A DNA stretch of 64,000 bases from Bremia lactucae (taxonomy: Eukaryota > Oomycota > Peronosporomycetes > Peronosporales > Peronosporaceae): positions 120,247-184,246 of the forward strand of contig NC_090625.1 of the NCBI RefSeq assembly GCF_004359215.1, in the 5' to 3' direction. Shown here in pieces: positions 1 through 12,141 of this stretch. The first letter of the stretch is position 1. The number at the start of each line of letters is the position of its first letter. The notes below the pieces were generated by a model. That model had not been told where the DNA came from. It saw only the letters and a list, made by a program, of their open reading frames with translations, and did not search any database. Made by a program: the position numbers and the translations under genes.

Positions 1-600
1 AACTTTGACGTTTTAGAGTGCCAATTATAAATTAGCCTGCGAAGGCCATTAATTGGTGAAGTCGTGGTATAAGCGTAGACATTATCTGATTTAAGATATG
101 CAACGCACCAGCTTATGTACTGTTCAGTACCCATAATAGCTGGTCCGAGGTTCTTATCGGTAGCCATAAATTTATAGGTATGATTGTTACGTAGCGAAAA
201 AAATTATTGCATTTGATTAATATCCAAGTTGCTTTTACGTCGAAAGCGAAAAGTGTTTAAACTATCGACCAATTTCTTTTTGGTATTGACCAAAAATTGT
301 GAAAAGGCCTTATCAGCGAGGTCTTGAAGTTTCCAGGTTGTTTTTGGTACATATTTGTTTATTATATGACCGGCAAGTGCCATTGGCATCATGGTCGTTC
401 AACTTTTCAATAGCCACCCTTTTGGCTTTTATACGGCCGTTAAGGGTGACTTTCTACCGAAAGGAGGCATGAATGTGCACATCCAGGAAGGTTGGCAGCG
501 CAATCAACGGGGATTTAAAAGCCTCACCGGATCGCAGCTTAAATCAACGGGAAGTTGATTAAGGTTTAAGTTTTGGTCTATCGAAATAGACATATTCACC
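1..600 (-). pseudogene. Penelope-like retroelement fragment (second copy, runs off left edge)
   Basis: On the minus strand near 170-110 the frame reads ATDKNLGPAIMGTEQY, the same block as ITDKNLGPALFTMEHY in the better copy at 1613-3330. That makes this a diverged second copy in the same orientation, with its RT core beyond the window. Upstream of the block, 392-204 is open in the same frame but closes with a TAA 12 codons before ATDKNLG. The frame simply continues after it, so this is an in-frame nonsense codon in a dead copy. Further upstream (about 600-400) only short stop-interrupted stretches remain. Family assignment is by inference from the copy with RT motifs. Confidence 0.6.
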
Positions 601-929
601 TCCCCTTTGAAAACCGATTGTATAAAAATCTACAAGTGTAATGGATACACGAATCTCAAAAGAAATTCAAAACTGACATATCCTTTCGGCTAGCCTTCAT
701 CAGTGAGAATCCCACGTGTATTTTTTAAGCTATTTCTAGCCTCCCACTTTTTAAGCGGGCTTTGAAAAAACGCTTTAAAGTTCTATACAAAAAAGCAGTT
801 GTGCCAAAAAAGTTAATACCATACTTATTTACGTTTAAATTTAGAAAGTTATGAGTGTTCATACTCGTTATCTTTGACTGTATTTGTGTATGAAATTAAG
901 ATTTTTGTGGAAAATAATCTAAGTGTCAA

Positions 930-1160
930 AAATAATTGTGACATATTATTTACAAAAAATATTTATAAAAAGTATTTATAGAAAAAATTTGTTAAAAAAA
1001 ATTTGTGAAGAATATGTGTGATAAAATGTGTTTGTAAAAAAAGTATTATCGAAAAAGTACTTGTGAAAAATGTTTATAAGAAAAATATTTGTGAAATATA
1101 TTTGTGAAAAAATATAAGTAAGAAGTATTTGTGCAAAACTTTTATGGATAAATATATTTT
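930..1160. repeat. AT-rich degenerate minisatellite
   Basis: Roughly a dozen imperfect copies of a 14-16 bp unit of the type AATATTTGTGAAAA follow one another, with variants such as GTATTTATAAAA and AGTACTTGTGAAAA. It lies in the AT-rich spacer (600-1610) between the two Penelope-like fragments. No gene is seen in that spacer. It could be the 3' untranslated tail of the element at 1613-3330 or unrelated spacer. Confidence 0.6.
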
Positions 1161-1612
1161 ATTATTTTAAAATCTTTTGCAGTCGTAATTGTGAAGTTAT
1201 CAAATACAACATTGTGAAATAGTGTCATATTTGGCTTTGATTAAGAGATAATTAAGTTGCTACCATACAAACTTAAGCTATTCTGAAGCTAGTCTAGAAA
1301 TTAACCTGAAAGACTAACTTTCGCTATCTTGCTTCATCAGTAGGATGTTATTCTTTTTTTAGACTTGGTCCTCACGAACATTGGCGTGTGTATCATAAGT
1401 TGAATTTCCGGTTAAGTTTTAATATATTTTGTTGAGTTTCACAATTTTGTATATCTCAAAATATTGTCTTGTAACTTGAATATCCGGTTTCGTAATGAAA
1501 TATTTTAAAAACTCTACAAATTTGTGAGTTTCCACAATATTGCCGCTAAACTTGAATATTACAATAAAATTTTTATATTTCGAAATATTTCACAAATTTA
1601 TGGGTTTTGGGT

Positions 1613-3330
1613 TTATATTACAGCACTGTACGGTCTTGATAGAGCCGCAGGTGATGGGGCAGTTGTAGGGAGTGTCGTAGGACAGAGCAGAGTCTTAAGA
1701 GTTGGAGGCTTTAGGTAACAGATTTTGATCTGTGTATTGAGTGCTTGTTCCAACAGATCAGCTTGTAGGAGTGATCTAAGTCTCGCTCGTGAAAGTCCAT
1801 TTGGGTCAAATTGGAGCTTGAAGACGATAGGTGCTGTTGTATTCGGCGGCTTCGGCGTCGGGGAGATGTCGAGAGCCTTCTCAAACAGCGGTTTCAGCGT
1901 CGAGGGGGTGTATCCTCGGTCTAGGAGTCGGGCATAAAGTAGCTTGACTATCCGCTTGAAGTTGCGGGGTCTGCTATTTTGTTTGCGAAATTTTCGAACT
2001 AGTCCAAAGATTAGTCCCTTAAGAACGCCTGGCGGGTGAGCACTGTTAGCAGGAATGTACAAGTACAAATTCAGAGCTTTCTGGTATGTACGGGTGTAAA
2101 CCTTGTCGTTGTCTCGGATGATGCAGAGGTCTAAGAAGACGGCTTCAGGTCTTGATGTAGTGCTTGTAAAGCGTAGACCTGATCGTTGAGAAAACTTGGC
2201 TAGGAAGTGCTTGAAGCTGTAAGGGCTGCTTCCGGGGCTCCATAGAAGAAAAATATCATCTATATAACGGTTGAAGTAATGTACATGGGAGGAAAACTCT
2301 GGGAGTAGAGTGTCTTCGACATGAGCTACATAGAGCGAGGCAAAAGCCGGAGCGACCGGTGTACCCATAGCTGTTCCGCGTAATTGTCTCCAGCACGAGT
2401 CTCCGAAGGTGAAATAGTTGTTGTTCATGACCAATCGGAGTCCTGATATGATTACGTCCTTCCATGAGTGTTTTGATAGACGAGCCGAAATAACTTGAAG
2501 TGCTCTTTCGATTGGGATGTTAAAGTATTTCTACATCCACAGTGATAAGCAGCGTATCTGGCGGGAGTGTCTGAGTTGGAAGGTCATGTAGGAGCTGGTC
2601 GGAATTGCGTAAGTATGTCTGCGTGGACTGGTAAATAGGCTGGAGCATGTAGTCGAGCCATTTTGAAATAACTTCAAATACGCTTCCGCTATTGGAGACA
2701 ATGGGACGGATACAAAGTAGAGGCTTGTGGATCTTAGCTAAAGCATAGAATACATTAAGCCTAGCAGTTGGTAAACTTGCTACAATGATCCTTGTAGTAT
2801 CCCAGTCATTATGGTACGCATATGTCTTGGCGACATTTTGGTACCGGGTACGGACGAGTCGGGTAAGAGCTTCAACTGGGGCGCGTTGGCGCTCGTAGGT
2901 GGCCTTATCGGAAAGATGGTCCACACACAGTTGTATGTAATGCTCCATTGTGAAAAGTGCCGGTCCGAGATTCTTATCGGTAATGACAACCTTAAGGTCT
3001 GGACGGCCTTCCAGCAACTGAAATGTGTTGCGTTGCGTCGTATTCAGATTTCTGCACTTTGTAGGAGTCCAGGTTTCATGTTAGACAGCGTCACGGACAC
3101 GTTTCAGGATTTCTTCAAAAAAAACTTTAGCTGATGCTAGTTTGGGTTGAAAAGATGTGTTCGGAACATAGATCTTGCGATTGTATGTTCCGAGAGCGTT
3201 CCCGAATTGAGCGGAGAGTCGTACTCGACGCTCAAAGTGTGGAAGTGCAGCATGAAGATCGGGCGATTGGATAGGTCGAGGAGTCGGGCAGAATTTAAGG
3301 TTGAGGCCTAGTTAACGATTTAGAGCGGGC
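1613..3330 (-). pseudogene. Penelope-like element reverse transcriptase, frameshifted
   Basis: The minus strand encodes an RT of the Penelope-like type. The N-terminal part (3017-2520) has ITDKNLGPAL, FYALAKIHKP, RPIVSNSGS and KWLDYMLQP. The C-terminal part (2434-1613) has GTAMGTPVAPAFASLYVAH, the catalytic YIDDIF, FTSTTS...VFLDL and a HPPGVLKGLIFGLVRK block typical of the RT thumb. The two parts are separated by a one-base insertion near 2530: ITVDVE is followed by a stop in one frame while the next frame continues to NIPIERALQVISARL. An earlier in-frame stop sits near 3075. No GIY-YIG endonuclease signature was found after the RT, so this is an endonuclease-less type or a 3'-truncated copy. 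Confidence is good on RT class, moderate on superfamily. Confidence 0.8.
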
Positions 3331-3388
3331 GGAATAGGTATAGATTTAGGAACATAGTTATGAAAAGCTAAGTTCCTAGCGTAACTAT

Positions 3389-5305
3389 TTAATTCCTTAC
3401 ATTGCTCCTGGCAAAAAGAGCCAGGGCATTACCGCAATCTGATCGAGTTACTTGCCTTTCGCGTTCTTCGCGTTTTTCTGCTTGGCGTTGCTCCCTGATT
3501 TCGACTTGGCGTTTCGCTTTCCGGACTTGTCTGCTCCGGAAGCTTCCGCTTTTCCTTTTGCATTTTGCTTCTTCTTTTGCTGCTGGGGCGTTGCAGTCTT
3601 CTTGCGCCGATCGGTGCCCCGTGAACGACCGGCGCTGTCGCTTAACGCTACCTTGAGACCAGCTACTTGTTTCTTCAAAGGTGCTATCTCTTTTTGGATG
3701 CGTTGGCGGACGAGCTGGTGGACCATCGCCCTCACTCATAGTACATCCACACGCTTGTGGACGCTCCAAGACGTTCATTAGGTGGCCATCTGATGAGCAA
3801 GTGGCAGGCATCTTTACGGATCGATGCTGCCAGCCGATTCTTGGCTCATATTTTCTAAGCCAAGGTAAACCTAGGATGACATCGAATTTGTCATTCAAAT
3901 CCAGTACGATGGAATCATCATCGTACTGTAAATCTTTCAACGTGCAGTGAAATTTCACTACTCGTTTCATTACTGTTGTCGAAGCGCCTGTCGCTAGACG
4001 CACCGTCATCCTTGTTGGAGGGATGTCGCGCTCAACATATTTGAGCCTACGACCCTCTAGCGACTGGCGCCGAATAAAGGTATTTGACGCTTCACAGTCC
4101 ACTAGGGCTCCAAGTGACAAAGTTAGTCACTTTTAACTTTAGGTGATGAGGACTACCTCATCGCCAGATTCAGAAACACATAATGATTGTGTGTCTGGAG
4201 CAACTTTTGTCAAGATATTTGCAAATTCTCTTGATGTTGATATATCAGTAGGGCGCATCGCCCCAACTGACCCCGACCGTCTTTTGGTGTTCCGCCTCGC
4301 TGTTGCGTTTTCGCAACAACTTCGGACCGCGACCGTTGCCCTTTTTGGCATTCGATCCATGATTACGTTTAGTACATCTCGGTACTGGGCGTGGAACACT
4401 ACATTCATGAGCGTAGTGTCCTAACTTTTGACAGCGACCGCATTTCTGCAATCGCTTGTTGTTCTAAAAGCGAGGTTTCTCGCTTACATAAGAGAGGTCC
4501 ATAGGTTCTGCACCTCCAAGCTCGTGTCGTCTTGAAAACGGTACGATGCCGAACTAGCTTGAGCCTGCCTCAAGCTAAAGTCCTCCTGTTCCGCAACGGA
4601 TACTACTTCTTCAAGCGTATCCAGTTCCAAGCGGAACAGGTGGGTCTTTACGGATGAACACCGTAATCAACGTGTGTTCATGGACTAGGTTGTTTGTGAT
4701 ACAACTCGCTAAGAGTCGTATATGCTGGGCATAAGCGTGAACATCACGCTTGTCTTGCTTGAGTTTGAGAGATCTGATCGAGATTTGAACTCAGCCCTAG
4801 TCTGTTTAAACGTCTAGTTTGAGCCGAGCTTTAAAAGCCTCTAGCGACCCAAAGACATATGGGTCGCGCAACTTAAGGCCTAGTGCCCAAATTTTGGCAC
4901 GACCTGCCAAATTTGACTGAGCAAATGCGACTTGCATTTGCTCGTCGACGATGTACGAGCCCTTATGTCATCGTCCAACTCGACAAACTATCTGGGATGA
5001 CGCACACGCGTCATCCCAGATACAGGGTTATGTACCTGTTGTAACCTCAATAAATCTGCCTGTTGAGAGCCTTGCTGATTAAGCAAGGCTACCTTCTCCT
5101 TCGCCTCGTCACGTTCATGTTGTATGAACTTGGCGATGGCCGAATGGAGAGCATCTCCATCCAAACCGGACAGCATGGCCAAGATGGCATCATTCTCTAC
5201 GGTCGACCTCATTCGTTTGACCGCACTCCTTCCGATGAAACTTAGAAAGGAGTAGCTATCGCGCGAAACGTGATGCGTATTCCTACTATCATCTAACATG
5301 CCCAT
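3389..5305 (-). pseudogene. Family-B Ty3/gypsy gag and protease remnant (copy B0)
   Basis: Minus-strand frames in order: gag N-terminal segment (5305-4988), capsid-like stretch broken by stops (about 4950-4460), a CCHC zinc knuckle CGRCQKLGHYAHEC (about 4445-4404) and an aspartic-protease domain from 4120. The protease keeps DLNDKFDVILGLPWLRKYEP, but its active-site triad region reads LVDCEAS where other B copies have DCGAS, so the catalytic Asp-x-Gly is altered. Several frameshifts separate the pieces. The copy is truncated after the protease: no RT follows before the Penelope-like fragment. It belongs to the LTR at 5356-5589 plus 12624-12833. Confidence 0.8.
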
Positions 5306-5355
5306 GTAAGATGATAAAACTCTGGTCCTTGGACGGACTACAAAGTGCTATCAGG

Positions 5356-5589
5356 TGTAACCGGGCAGTGTTGACTTGTGCTGCTTCAGTACAAGTCCAC
5401 TTCACACTGCTTCAAGGCGAGTGGTCCTCACATTACTTCACGTACACTAGTACGTGTAGAAAAGACTTTCTTTAAAACACTTGCTTTAAAGAAAGCTAAA
5501 AGAAAACTGTATTTAACACAATTAAGTTCTTCTGATTCTATGTATTGAATGCTAACTTAATTATAAGCTCATACAAAACATGTAATGAA
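5356..5589 (-). mobile_element. Family-B 5' LTR, distal part (split by A1)
   Basis: This matches the family-B LTRs at 43632-44069 and 60768-61204 (shared blocks around the CAAGTCCAC, CACTAGTACGTG and TTAAGTTCTTCTG stretches). Its minus-strand 3' end is CA at 5356. Next to it, at 5341-5353, is a primer-binding-site-like sequence (minus strand TGGTAGCACTTTG). The LTR is interrupted after 5589 by element A1 and resumes at 12624. Confidence 0.85.
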
Positions 5590-5835
5590 TGTAACAGGGC
5601 ACACATCGGTTGTAGAACCGAACCTTTACTGTATGGATAAAACACCATTTATCCTATTCTAAAACAGTCAATTACTTAAATTCCATTTACTATAGGTAAC
5701 AAATACGGTCGCCGCCAGATAGAAATCCGGCGGCCGAAACTTACTAGTCGTAAACCCATTAGTTTATTAGAACTAAGTGGCTCTTTGAAGCTGAAAGTCT
5801 TCCTCTGACTTTAAGAGCGAGGTAGCTCCGCCATA
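5590..5835 (+). repeat. 5' LTR of A1, internally deleted
   Basis: Starts TGTAACAGGGCACACATCGG and ends near GCTCCGCCATA, the counterpart of the GCTCCGCTACA end of the other A LTRs. It is only 246 bp against 482 bp for the partner 3' LTR. Sequence jumps from GGCCGAAACTTACTA directly to GTCGTAAACCCATTA, so about 236 bp are missing. The PBS-like TGGTAGCACTCGTAGTC follows at 5838. Confidence 0.85.
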
Positions 5836-5837
5836 CC

Positions 5838-5854
5838 TGGTAGCACTCGTAGTC
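5838..5854 (+). other. Primer-binding site of A1
   Basis: TGGTAGCACTCGTAGTC begins two bases after the LTR end. It would pair with a tRNA 3' end reading GAGTGCT-A-CCA. The same start (TGGTAGCACT) follows the LTRs of A2 (49505), A3 and, on the minus strand, the family-B LTRs, so both families appear to use the same or a very similar primer tRNA. Which tRNA cannot be said from the window. Confidence 0.65.
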
Positions 5855-5894
5855 AATTACGCCTTAGTCTTTAAAAGACTAAACCCTCACTCAA

Positions 5895-6909
5895 ATGGAA
5901 GAGGTTCCAGAACTGTCAGAAGCGCAACGCGCCGCTATGATAAGCCCAAAACATTTTTGGGCTTGAGCACGTGGAATTTATTATCTCCCAGGTACGAGAG
6001 GTTCTGCATGCAAGGCTAGAAGCCTTCATGCGATACGAAGCATCCCTGATCGGTCAGGCACAGGACCACTTGATGGCATCTATGCCAACCGGGACATCTC
6101 TGTACCTGACTCAGAGCCGAGAACTCGCCCTCTAGCTGTAAATGTGAAGACATTTGAGGAATAAGAGGGATAAAATCTCCCTTTTTGGATCAAGCAGATG
6201 GAAATATCCATTAATTCCGCCTTGCTCTTAACAGTCGGTAAAAGGTGGCTATGGCCATTTCTACACTTGGAGGTAGAGCCATGCAGTGGGCACTATCGTG
6301 CAGCACGTCCACAAACGACGCTTTTCCCTGATGGGATTCGCTGAAGCAGCAAATGACCAGCATGTTTGCACCGCCTGATCAGGCTTTTCGCATGCGAGCA
6401 CGGCCCCTGGTGACTCGAAAGGGTAAACGAACCCCAGGGAACTTTGTCCAGGAGGTGAAAACTCTCATTGCATCAATGCATATAGACCCGGTGCAAGAAG
6501 CAATTGTCGTAACAATCTTTATGGGGGGTCTCAATGAGGGCGTTGCCCGGACGGAATTATTCGATCTCATCCTGCCACTTGCGAAGAGGTAGTTGCCATA
6601 GTGCCACGCGCAGAGTTCGACTTTAAGTCTGCTCGCGTTAGCACGCCTGTTTACCGAACAAGCTCTCTGAACTTACGGGTTCCGGCTAATAGAGTGGAAC
6701 CCATGGATCGAAGCCTCGTTGAGGAAGGAGAAGAGGCTCTTCAAGCTGTAAAACAGCATAAGGCCATTCGTAGATGTTATATGTGCGGAAGCACGAAACA
6801 TTTACGTCCGGCCTGCCCCCTACGAAATTCGCGTAAAGCTCGAAAGAGCTCCGACTCCGACATATACCAGAGATCTGGTACAGTGCGGGAAAACTTCGAT
6901 ACCCAGTAA
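5895..6909 (+). pseudogene. A1 gag
   Basis: Begins ATGGAAGAGGTTCCAGAACTG ([14 protein letters not shown]), the same start that in A2 has become GTG. A frameshift occurs within the first 20 codons and others follow. The capsid part is recognisable at 6353-6592 (MFAPPDQAFRMRAR). The nucleocapsid zinc knuckle CYMCGSTKHLRPAC (C-x2-C-x4-H-x4-C) lies at about 6775-6817 and is intact. The reading ends at 6909. Confidence 0.8.
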
Positions 6910-7081
6910 GTGCGGGGCGCCCTACTGGGGAAGACCTAGGCTCTGTTGAACCTCAAGGAGGTAAGAATAAATAAATCCTAGCCCCGATCAGCTCGGTACT
7001 CAATGGCACGGGCGAGAGCACAAGCCTGGCTTGCTAGTCTCTCAAGCGACTGTAAATGGCTTTGATAAACCGTGATTAATT

Positions 7082-10000
7082 TTGATTGACTCAGGAGCGT
7101 CTTGCAATTATGATCGACGCCTTTCCCTTGAAGGAAGTCAAACATACGTTGAGGCGCTTAAAGTGCATGAAGATGATACAATCACTGTTCGCTTAGCGAC
7201 TGTGAATTGTGTCACTGTTCCCAAAGTTCCATTGAACTTAGGTATAAAGTTCCGGACTTTGACAGTATGAATCGCTATCGATTCCTTGATTTGGATTCGA
7301 GATATGATCTCATCCTTGGTAAGGCCTAGCTAGAACACCATGAGCCAAGGATCGATTTGAGGTTTAAGGCCTTAGGCGCCACGCGCAATGTACCTAGCAA
7401 AGTTTTGGAGAGTCATGGACCCACCTTTGCTAGGCAATAAAAGCGCTATTGGCGCGGACCATTGAATGAGTCTGTCAGCGTTTTAGACATTAAAATGTCT
7501 GAGCTAATAAAATTTAATGTTAAAACCGTTAATTCTGAGCCCGACTTAGCAGAAATAAGTGGAACGGCACGTACTCCGTCGAGTGACACTCGTTGTAATA
7601 GCGATTCACTGAATTTTGAAAGCATTGACCTTAGGCCGAATCCTCAAGGGTGCATTATTCCTAAGATACGTGGAGTGGCACAGCTAAGTCCACCGAGTAT
7701 GGCCGGCCGAGGTGGCACCATAATGAGTGTCAATAGTAAAACTATTGGCGGTTCGCCAGTGCATTTTGAGTCAAACTCTTCTAATGCACGTGAAGTGACA
7801 CGTAAACGCTCGCTGGATAAGAGAGTTGAGTTACCTAACTCCTTGTCGGGTGTCAAATTAGACACCATGTCTTGCATAGAACCAATACAGGCTGGAAATT
7901 CCGGGGACGTGAATGTCTCGGCCTCTATGAGGCGTATTGTCTCCACTTCAAGACAGGATGGAAACAAAACATGTATACCCTCACAAAGTGATGCGAGTGA
8001 GCAATTACACACGCTTGTATATGGTGTATCCGGTAACATTGAGGGGGGACTTAGTCTTGCGGCAATCCCTTCGTTACATGCTTTTTCAGAGCTAGACGAA
8101 ATGTCTATTGATGAGTGCGGTCGAACCTTAAAGGCTGGCGATTTATCTGAGATGGTGGTCATTCGACCAACAATTGAGTTAAACTCATCGTCACTTCTAG
8201 ACGAAGCTGCCCTGGATGACAAAAGCTGCACTTAGTGCGCAAAATGGGTCATCGATCCTTAACGATCCTAGCGGATCCCTTTTATTCGTTGAGTAAGGAA
8301 TTCCAAGATGTGGTATGTAATAATCCACCATCTGTTTTACCTCCGGATAGAGCTGTTCGTCCTGAAATTGACTTGGTTCCGGGAACCAAGTACTGTGTCA
8401 CAAGACAATGGCCTTTACGAAGGGAGCAGTGTGACGCCATTGACGATTTCTTCCGTGCTAAGCAGGAGGCTGGAATGGTATGAGAGAGCAAATCTCCTCA
8501 TTCGACAACGACATTTTGTGTAAAAAAGCCAAATGGTAAATGGCGCATTGTACATGCTTATAATAAGCTTAATGCTGTCACTTTGCCAGCACAAACCCCC
8601 ATTCCTAGAAAGGATGTATTTCAGAACAATATGGTGGGATGTACAATGTACAGTGCATTGGACTTATTCGATGGTTACTACCAATTTATCATGCGAGCTA
8701 GCGATATCCCGCTTACAGCGGTTAGCACCCCAAGCGGCATCTAATAGGAGTGGCTTGTTATGCCACAAGGGCTTTCCAACGCCCCGGCAACATTTAATCT
8801 TCTAGTGACGCAACTGTTTCGCCCTCATCGAGGTTATGCACAGACTTATTTTGATGAAATTTTTGTCCATAGTCGTGCAAGGCAGGTTCGGTCGGATATG
8901 GACAGCCATTTGGACTATTTGCGAGCAGTGCTTGAGTGTATGCGTACCAATAAATTGTAAGCCAATGCATCTAAATGCATTTTTGGCGCAGACGAAATTC
9001 CTTTTTATGCTTCATTGGAAAGCGAAGCCTTAAAGCGGATCCCGCTAAGGTAAAAACCATAGTAGATTGGCCAGTTCCTAGAAACCAAAAGGATTTGCGT
9101 AAGTGGTTGGGTCTCGCCAATTATATATAGCGAAAATTACGCTGATATGGCTAGGCCATTATCTAATCCCCTTAAAAAGGATACAAAACGGTGCTGGACT
9201 AGCACCGAATATAATGCATTTCGAGCAGTTGAGGATAGTCTTATCTATGCCCTGATTCTGGCACTGCCAAATCCAAATTGGCCTTCCAGTGTCGTCTGTG
9301 ACGCATCAGATTTTGCCATTGGCAGTGCTCTGTTACAAACAGATTTTGATGGGCATGAACGTGTTATTGCATTCGAGTCTAGACAGCTTAAAGCTGCGAA
9401 AAGAATTATCCAGTTCATGACAAAGAGTTGCTATGAAGTATGCTCTCGTCAAATTCAGAGTTCATCTGCTCGGCTCTAAGCCTTTTGTGATATATACAGA
9501 TCACGCGTCATTACGCACGGCGACTAAGTCGCCCCATCGCTCACAGAGAATCGCCCGATAGCTATCCTTTTTCGCGTAATGCAACTTCGAGGTGAAGTAT
9601 AAGCCCGGAAAGCACAATGCTTTGGCCGATGCGTTATCACGCAAGTCGGATTATGGGCTTTCTCATTTAACGACTATCTCGTCGCCTATTCCTGAATTAA
9701 TCCGTTCGAATTACGCCAAGAATGAACAGTGTGTAGCTCTGCTACGAGCTTTAAAGAACTTTGATTCAGGTATCAAAATGCCGACACGTTTGCGTGCAAG
9801 GTTATATCGATTTTCTATCGATTACAACGTCTTGCTTTATTGCACAGACATCGCGGACCCTCGCGTGTCGTTGTTTCTCATGATTAGGATTTAAGTACCG
9901 AATCCTCTATGAGGCACACGATACTGTCCTTGGTGGCCATCTCGGTAGAAAAAGACCTACGGCTCTATAAGTCAGAGTAATTGGTGGCCTAAACTTTATA

Positions 10001-11458
10001 AATGTGTCAGCACATATGCAAAACATGCCAACGGGTTAAACCCTCGGCGCATGCTGCTGCACCACTGGCGAGCCTTCCCGTCCCCATTGGTTGCTGAAAA
10101 GTCCATTCGTATGGATTCTGTTTTCGGTCTACCGGAAGATTCAGCCGGTAACTCCGGTATAGTGGTCTTTAATGACCGATTGAGCAAAATGGCTCACTTA
10201 GCGGCCGTGACGGATTCTATTGATGGAGAGGGTGCAGCTAAGCTGTTTATCGATCGCAAGTTTCGACAACATGGTTTGCCAGTGGCAATTGTCTCTGATC
10301 GGGACCCCCGTTTCACGGGTAAATTCTGGAAATCAATTTCCGAGTGCTTGGAACCAGATTGGATATGTCCACTGCGGACCATCCACAGACCGATGGTCAA
10401 ATCGAACGTGTCAATTGCGTCATTGAAGACGGTTTACGCAGCGTGTGTGCTTAGACACGAAAGCGCTGGAGCTCAATGCTCCCAGTGGTGGAGTTGCGTT
10501 GAATAACGTTGTCCATGCCTCTACAGGCTATATATACTCCGTTTTATGTAAATGGTCTTACCCACCCACGCGTTCCATTAACGATACCACTGCGTAATTC
10601 AGGGCTTGGTGGGGGAGAATAAGCCAATAGGCTTGCTGATATCAGCGCTGTTACCGTTTGGAAACAAGTAAGCGAGTTTCTCGTGACGCGATTTAGTGTC
10701 TAAAGACATGTAAGGGATACGAGGGCTGATAGCCAATACAACAAAAAGAACAAGCAGATGCCAAAGGCAGAAGCTGTATTAGTTGTTATATGGTCGAAGA
10801 TCGAGTTTTACTAAACGCTAAAAATCTAGTTACAACTTGTTTTCCGCCGTCTTCAAGATTATATTGCACCCGCGCTTTATTGGACCATTTACGGTTGTGG
10901 CAAAGAAGGGCCTAGCTTATACGCTAAGCCTTCCTAACAAGCTGCGTACACACCCAGTGTTTTACGGCGGCTTGCTTAAGCCATATCAAGACCCTTCCCA
11001 CAAAGACTTGAAGGCGCTTGCGCCGAGACAGGCGGTCGTACTGCAGATTGCCGCATCCTCACCAGGATATCCAACTGGCCCTCTAAACGAGGCTGCTGAC
11101 GCTCCAGCGTCGAACGACGGTCCCGAACCGCCTCAAAATAGATCTCAACCCGAGCAAGGACCTCACGAAGAAGTTGCACCTCGTGTCGTAGAGCATCAAA
11201 TGCTTCCGCCGAAATGTCGGCCCCCTCCCGCGCTGCTTGATGCGCGGGGGAACCCTCAGTTTCATGTGAAGAAACTTTAAAAGCGACGTCGTCGTGGGTC
11301 AATACCAGTTTCTGGTGAAGTGGCTAGGGTACCCTCCTTTTGAAAATTCTTGGGAGCTCGAGGTACCTCTTTGGCAAGATTGCCCGTATGCCGTAGACAT
11401 TTTTGAGCGCCAAGCTCAGAGTCACCTCGCGTCAAACGACGCTTCTCACCACTAAATG
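7082..11458 (+). pseudogene. A1 pol (protease-RT-RNase H-integrase-chromodomain), broken
   Basis: In order: protease with IDSGAS (about 7085); a long linker (7462-8235); RT from 8235 (PGTKYCVTRQWPL, then MPQGLSNAPATFN) whose catalytic box reads YFDEIF instead of YFDDIF; RNase H (about 9280-9540, CDASDFAIGSALLQTDFDG); integrase (9592-10900, core MDSVFGLPEDSAGNSGIVVF) with C-terminal RFIGPFTVVAKKG and HPVFYGGLLKPY. A Pro-rich linker and a chromodomain (about 11290-11450, QYQFLVKWLGYPPFENSWELE) finish it. A TAA splits linker and chromodomain at 11278. At least ten frameshifts or stops make it inactive. Confidence 0.85.
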
Positions 11459-12030
11459 TGGGATTAGGAGGATCTATAGCCTTAGCGCGGCTTCGATCCA
11501 TGGTTGTACGGTCAACCGAAGCACTGAAATATCGGCTAGGCCTTTCTTCGTTTTGTGGCATCAAATGGCCTTAAGCTTAGCGAAATCGAAGCGAAGCTTC
11601 CGTTTCAAACGAACACCAGCCGTATCCGCAGACTCTGATATTCCAAGTATTACGACCGCGGCGGGCCCGATGAGCTCAGTTCTCAAATGAGACTTCGTTT
11701 TCACTCCATGTTTCGTTTGGAAACAAAACGATCGGAATTTCCCTCATGAAGGTCACTGAAGCCCCACGGGCCTGATCACGTAAACGCGTCAGATACTGAC
11801 TTCGCGTCATTTCTGCTCATGAAGAGCGTCGCGAGCAGCGATCTCCTCCGGCGTCCTCGCCGGGTCACCGGAGATCCAGATGCCCAAGCTGTGACCCGCT
11901 TTTTCTTTGAGACGCTCGTCCGCACTAAGCGGAGTGAATCTATACTCACTATGAGCTTAAGCCTTCGCTATCTCGGCAGCTCGTCGACGAGGAAGGTGCA
12001 AAGAGTCTGTGACTTACGCTTGATTGTCAT
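10976..12030 (-). pseudogene. Antisense ORF of A1 (aORF-A1), broken
   Basis: On the strand opposite gag-pol, an ATG at 12030-12028 lies 112 nt inside the 3' LTR and starts MTIKRKSQTLCTFLVDELPR. After a frameshift the reading continues ERLKEKAGHSLGIWISGDP (about 11920) and then MREIPIVLFPNETWSENEVSF (about 11745-11680). Next come LRFDFAKLKA (about 11590), a block antisense to the chromodomain (11564-11277), and finally a Leu/Glu/Arg-rich coiled-coil-like stretch (HEVQLLREVLARVEIYFEAV) ending at 10976 opposite the integrase HPVFY motif. The stretch 11460-12030 has no sense-strand gene. Copy A2 and the A-type copy at 39582 preserve the same peptide blocks. Function unknown; this copy is dead. 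Confidence 0.6.
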
Positions 12031-12130
12031 GAGACAAAAGAAAGAAAATCGCAACCGAACGGTTAGCTGTTTAAGTTCCAACCTCAAAGAGGAAATGAAG
12101 TAAATGTTGTCACTCGGTGTCAACAGTCTG

Positions 12131-12141
12131 GTGGGGAAGGG
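12131..12141 (+). other. Polypurine tract of A1
   Basis: GTGGGGAAGGG directly precedes the TGTAATGGGG start of the 3' LTR, as expected for the plus-strand primer of an LTR retrotransposon. It confirms the element's orientation, and so shows that the ORF at 12030-10976 is antisense. Confidence 0.75.

Noticed and set aside
7644..8231. Long minus-strand frame opposite the A1 protease-RT linker (also 51344-51940 in A2)
   Set aside because: Fully covered by the sense linker and ends within it. Its openness can follow from the sense codon pattern, and it shows no start or stop conservation like that of the 3' antisense ORF.
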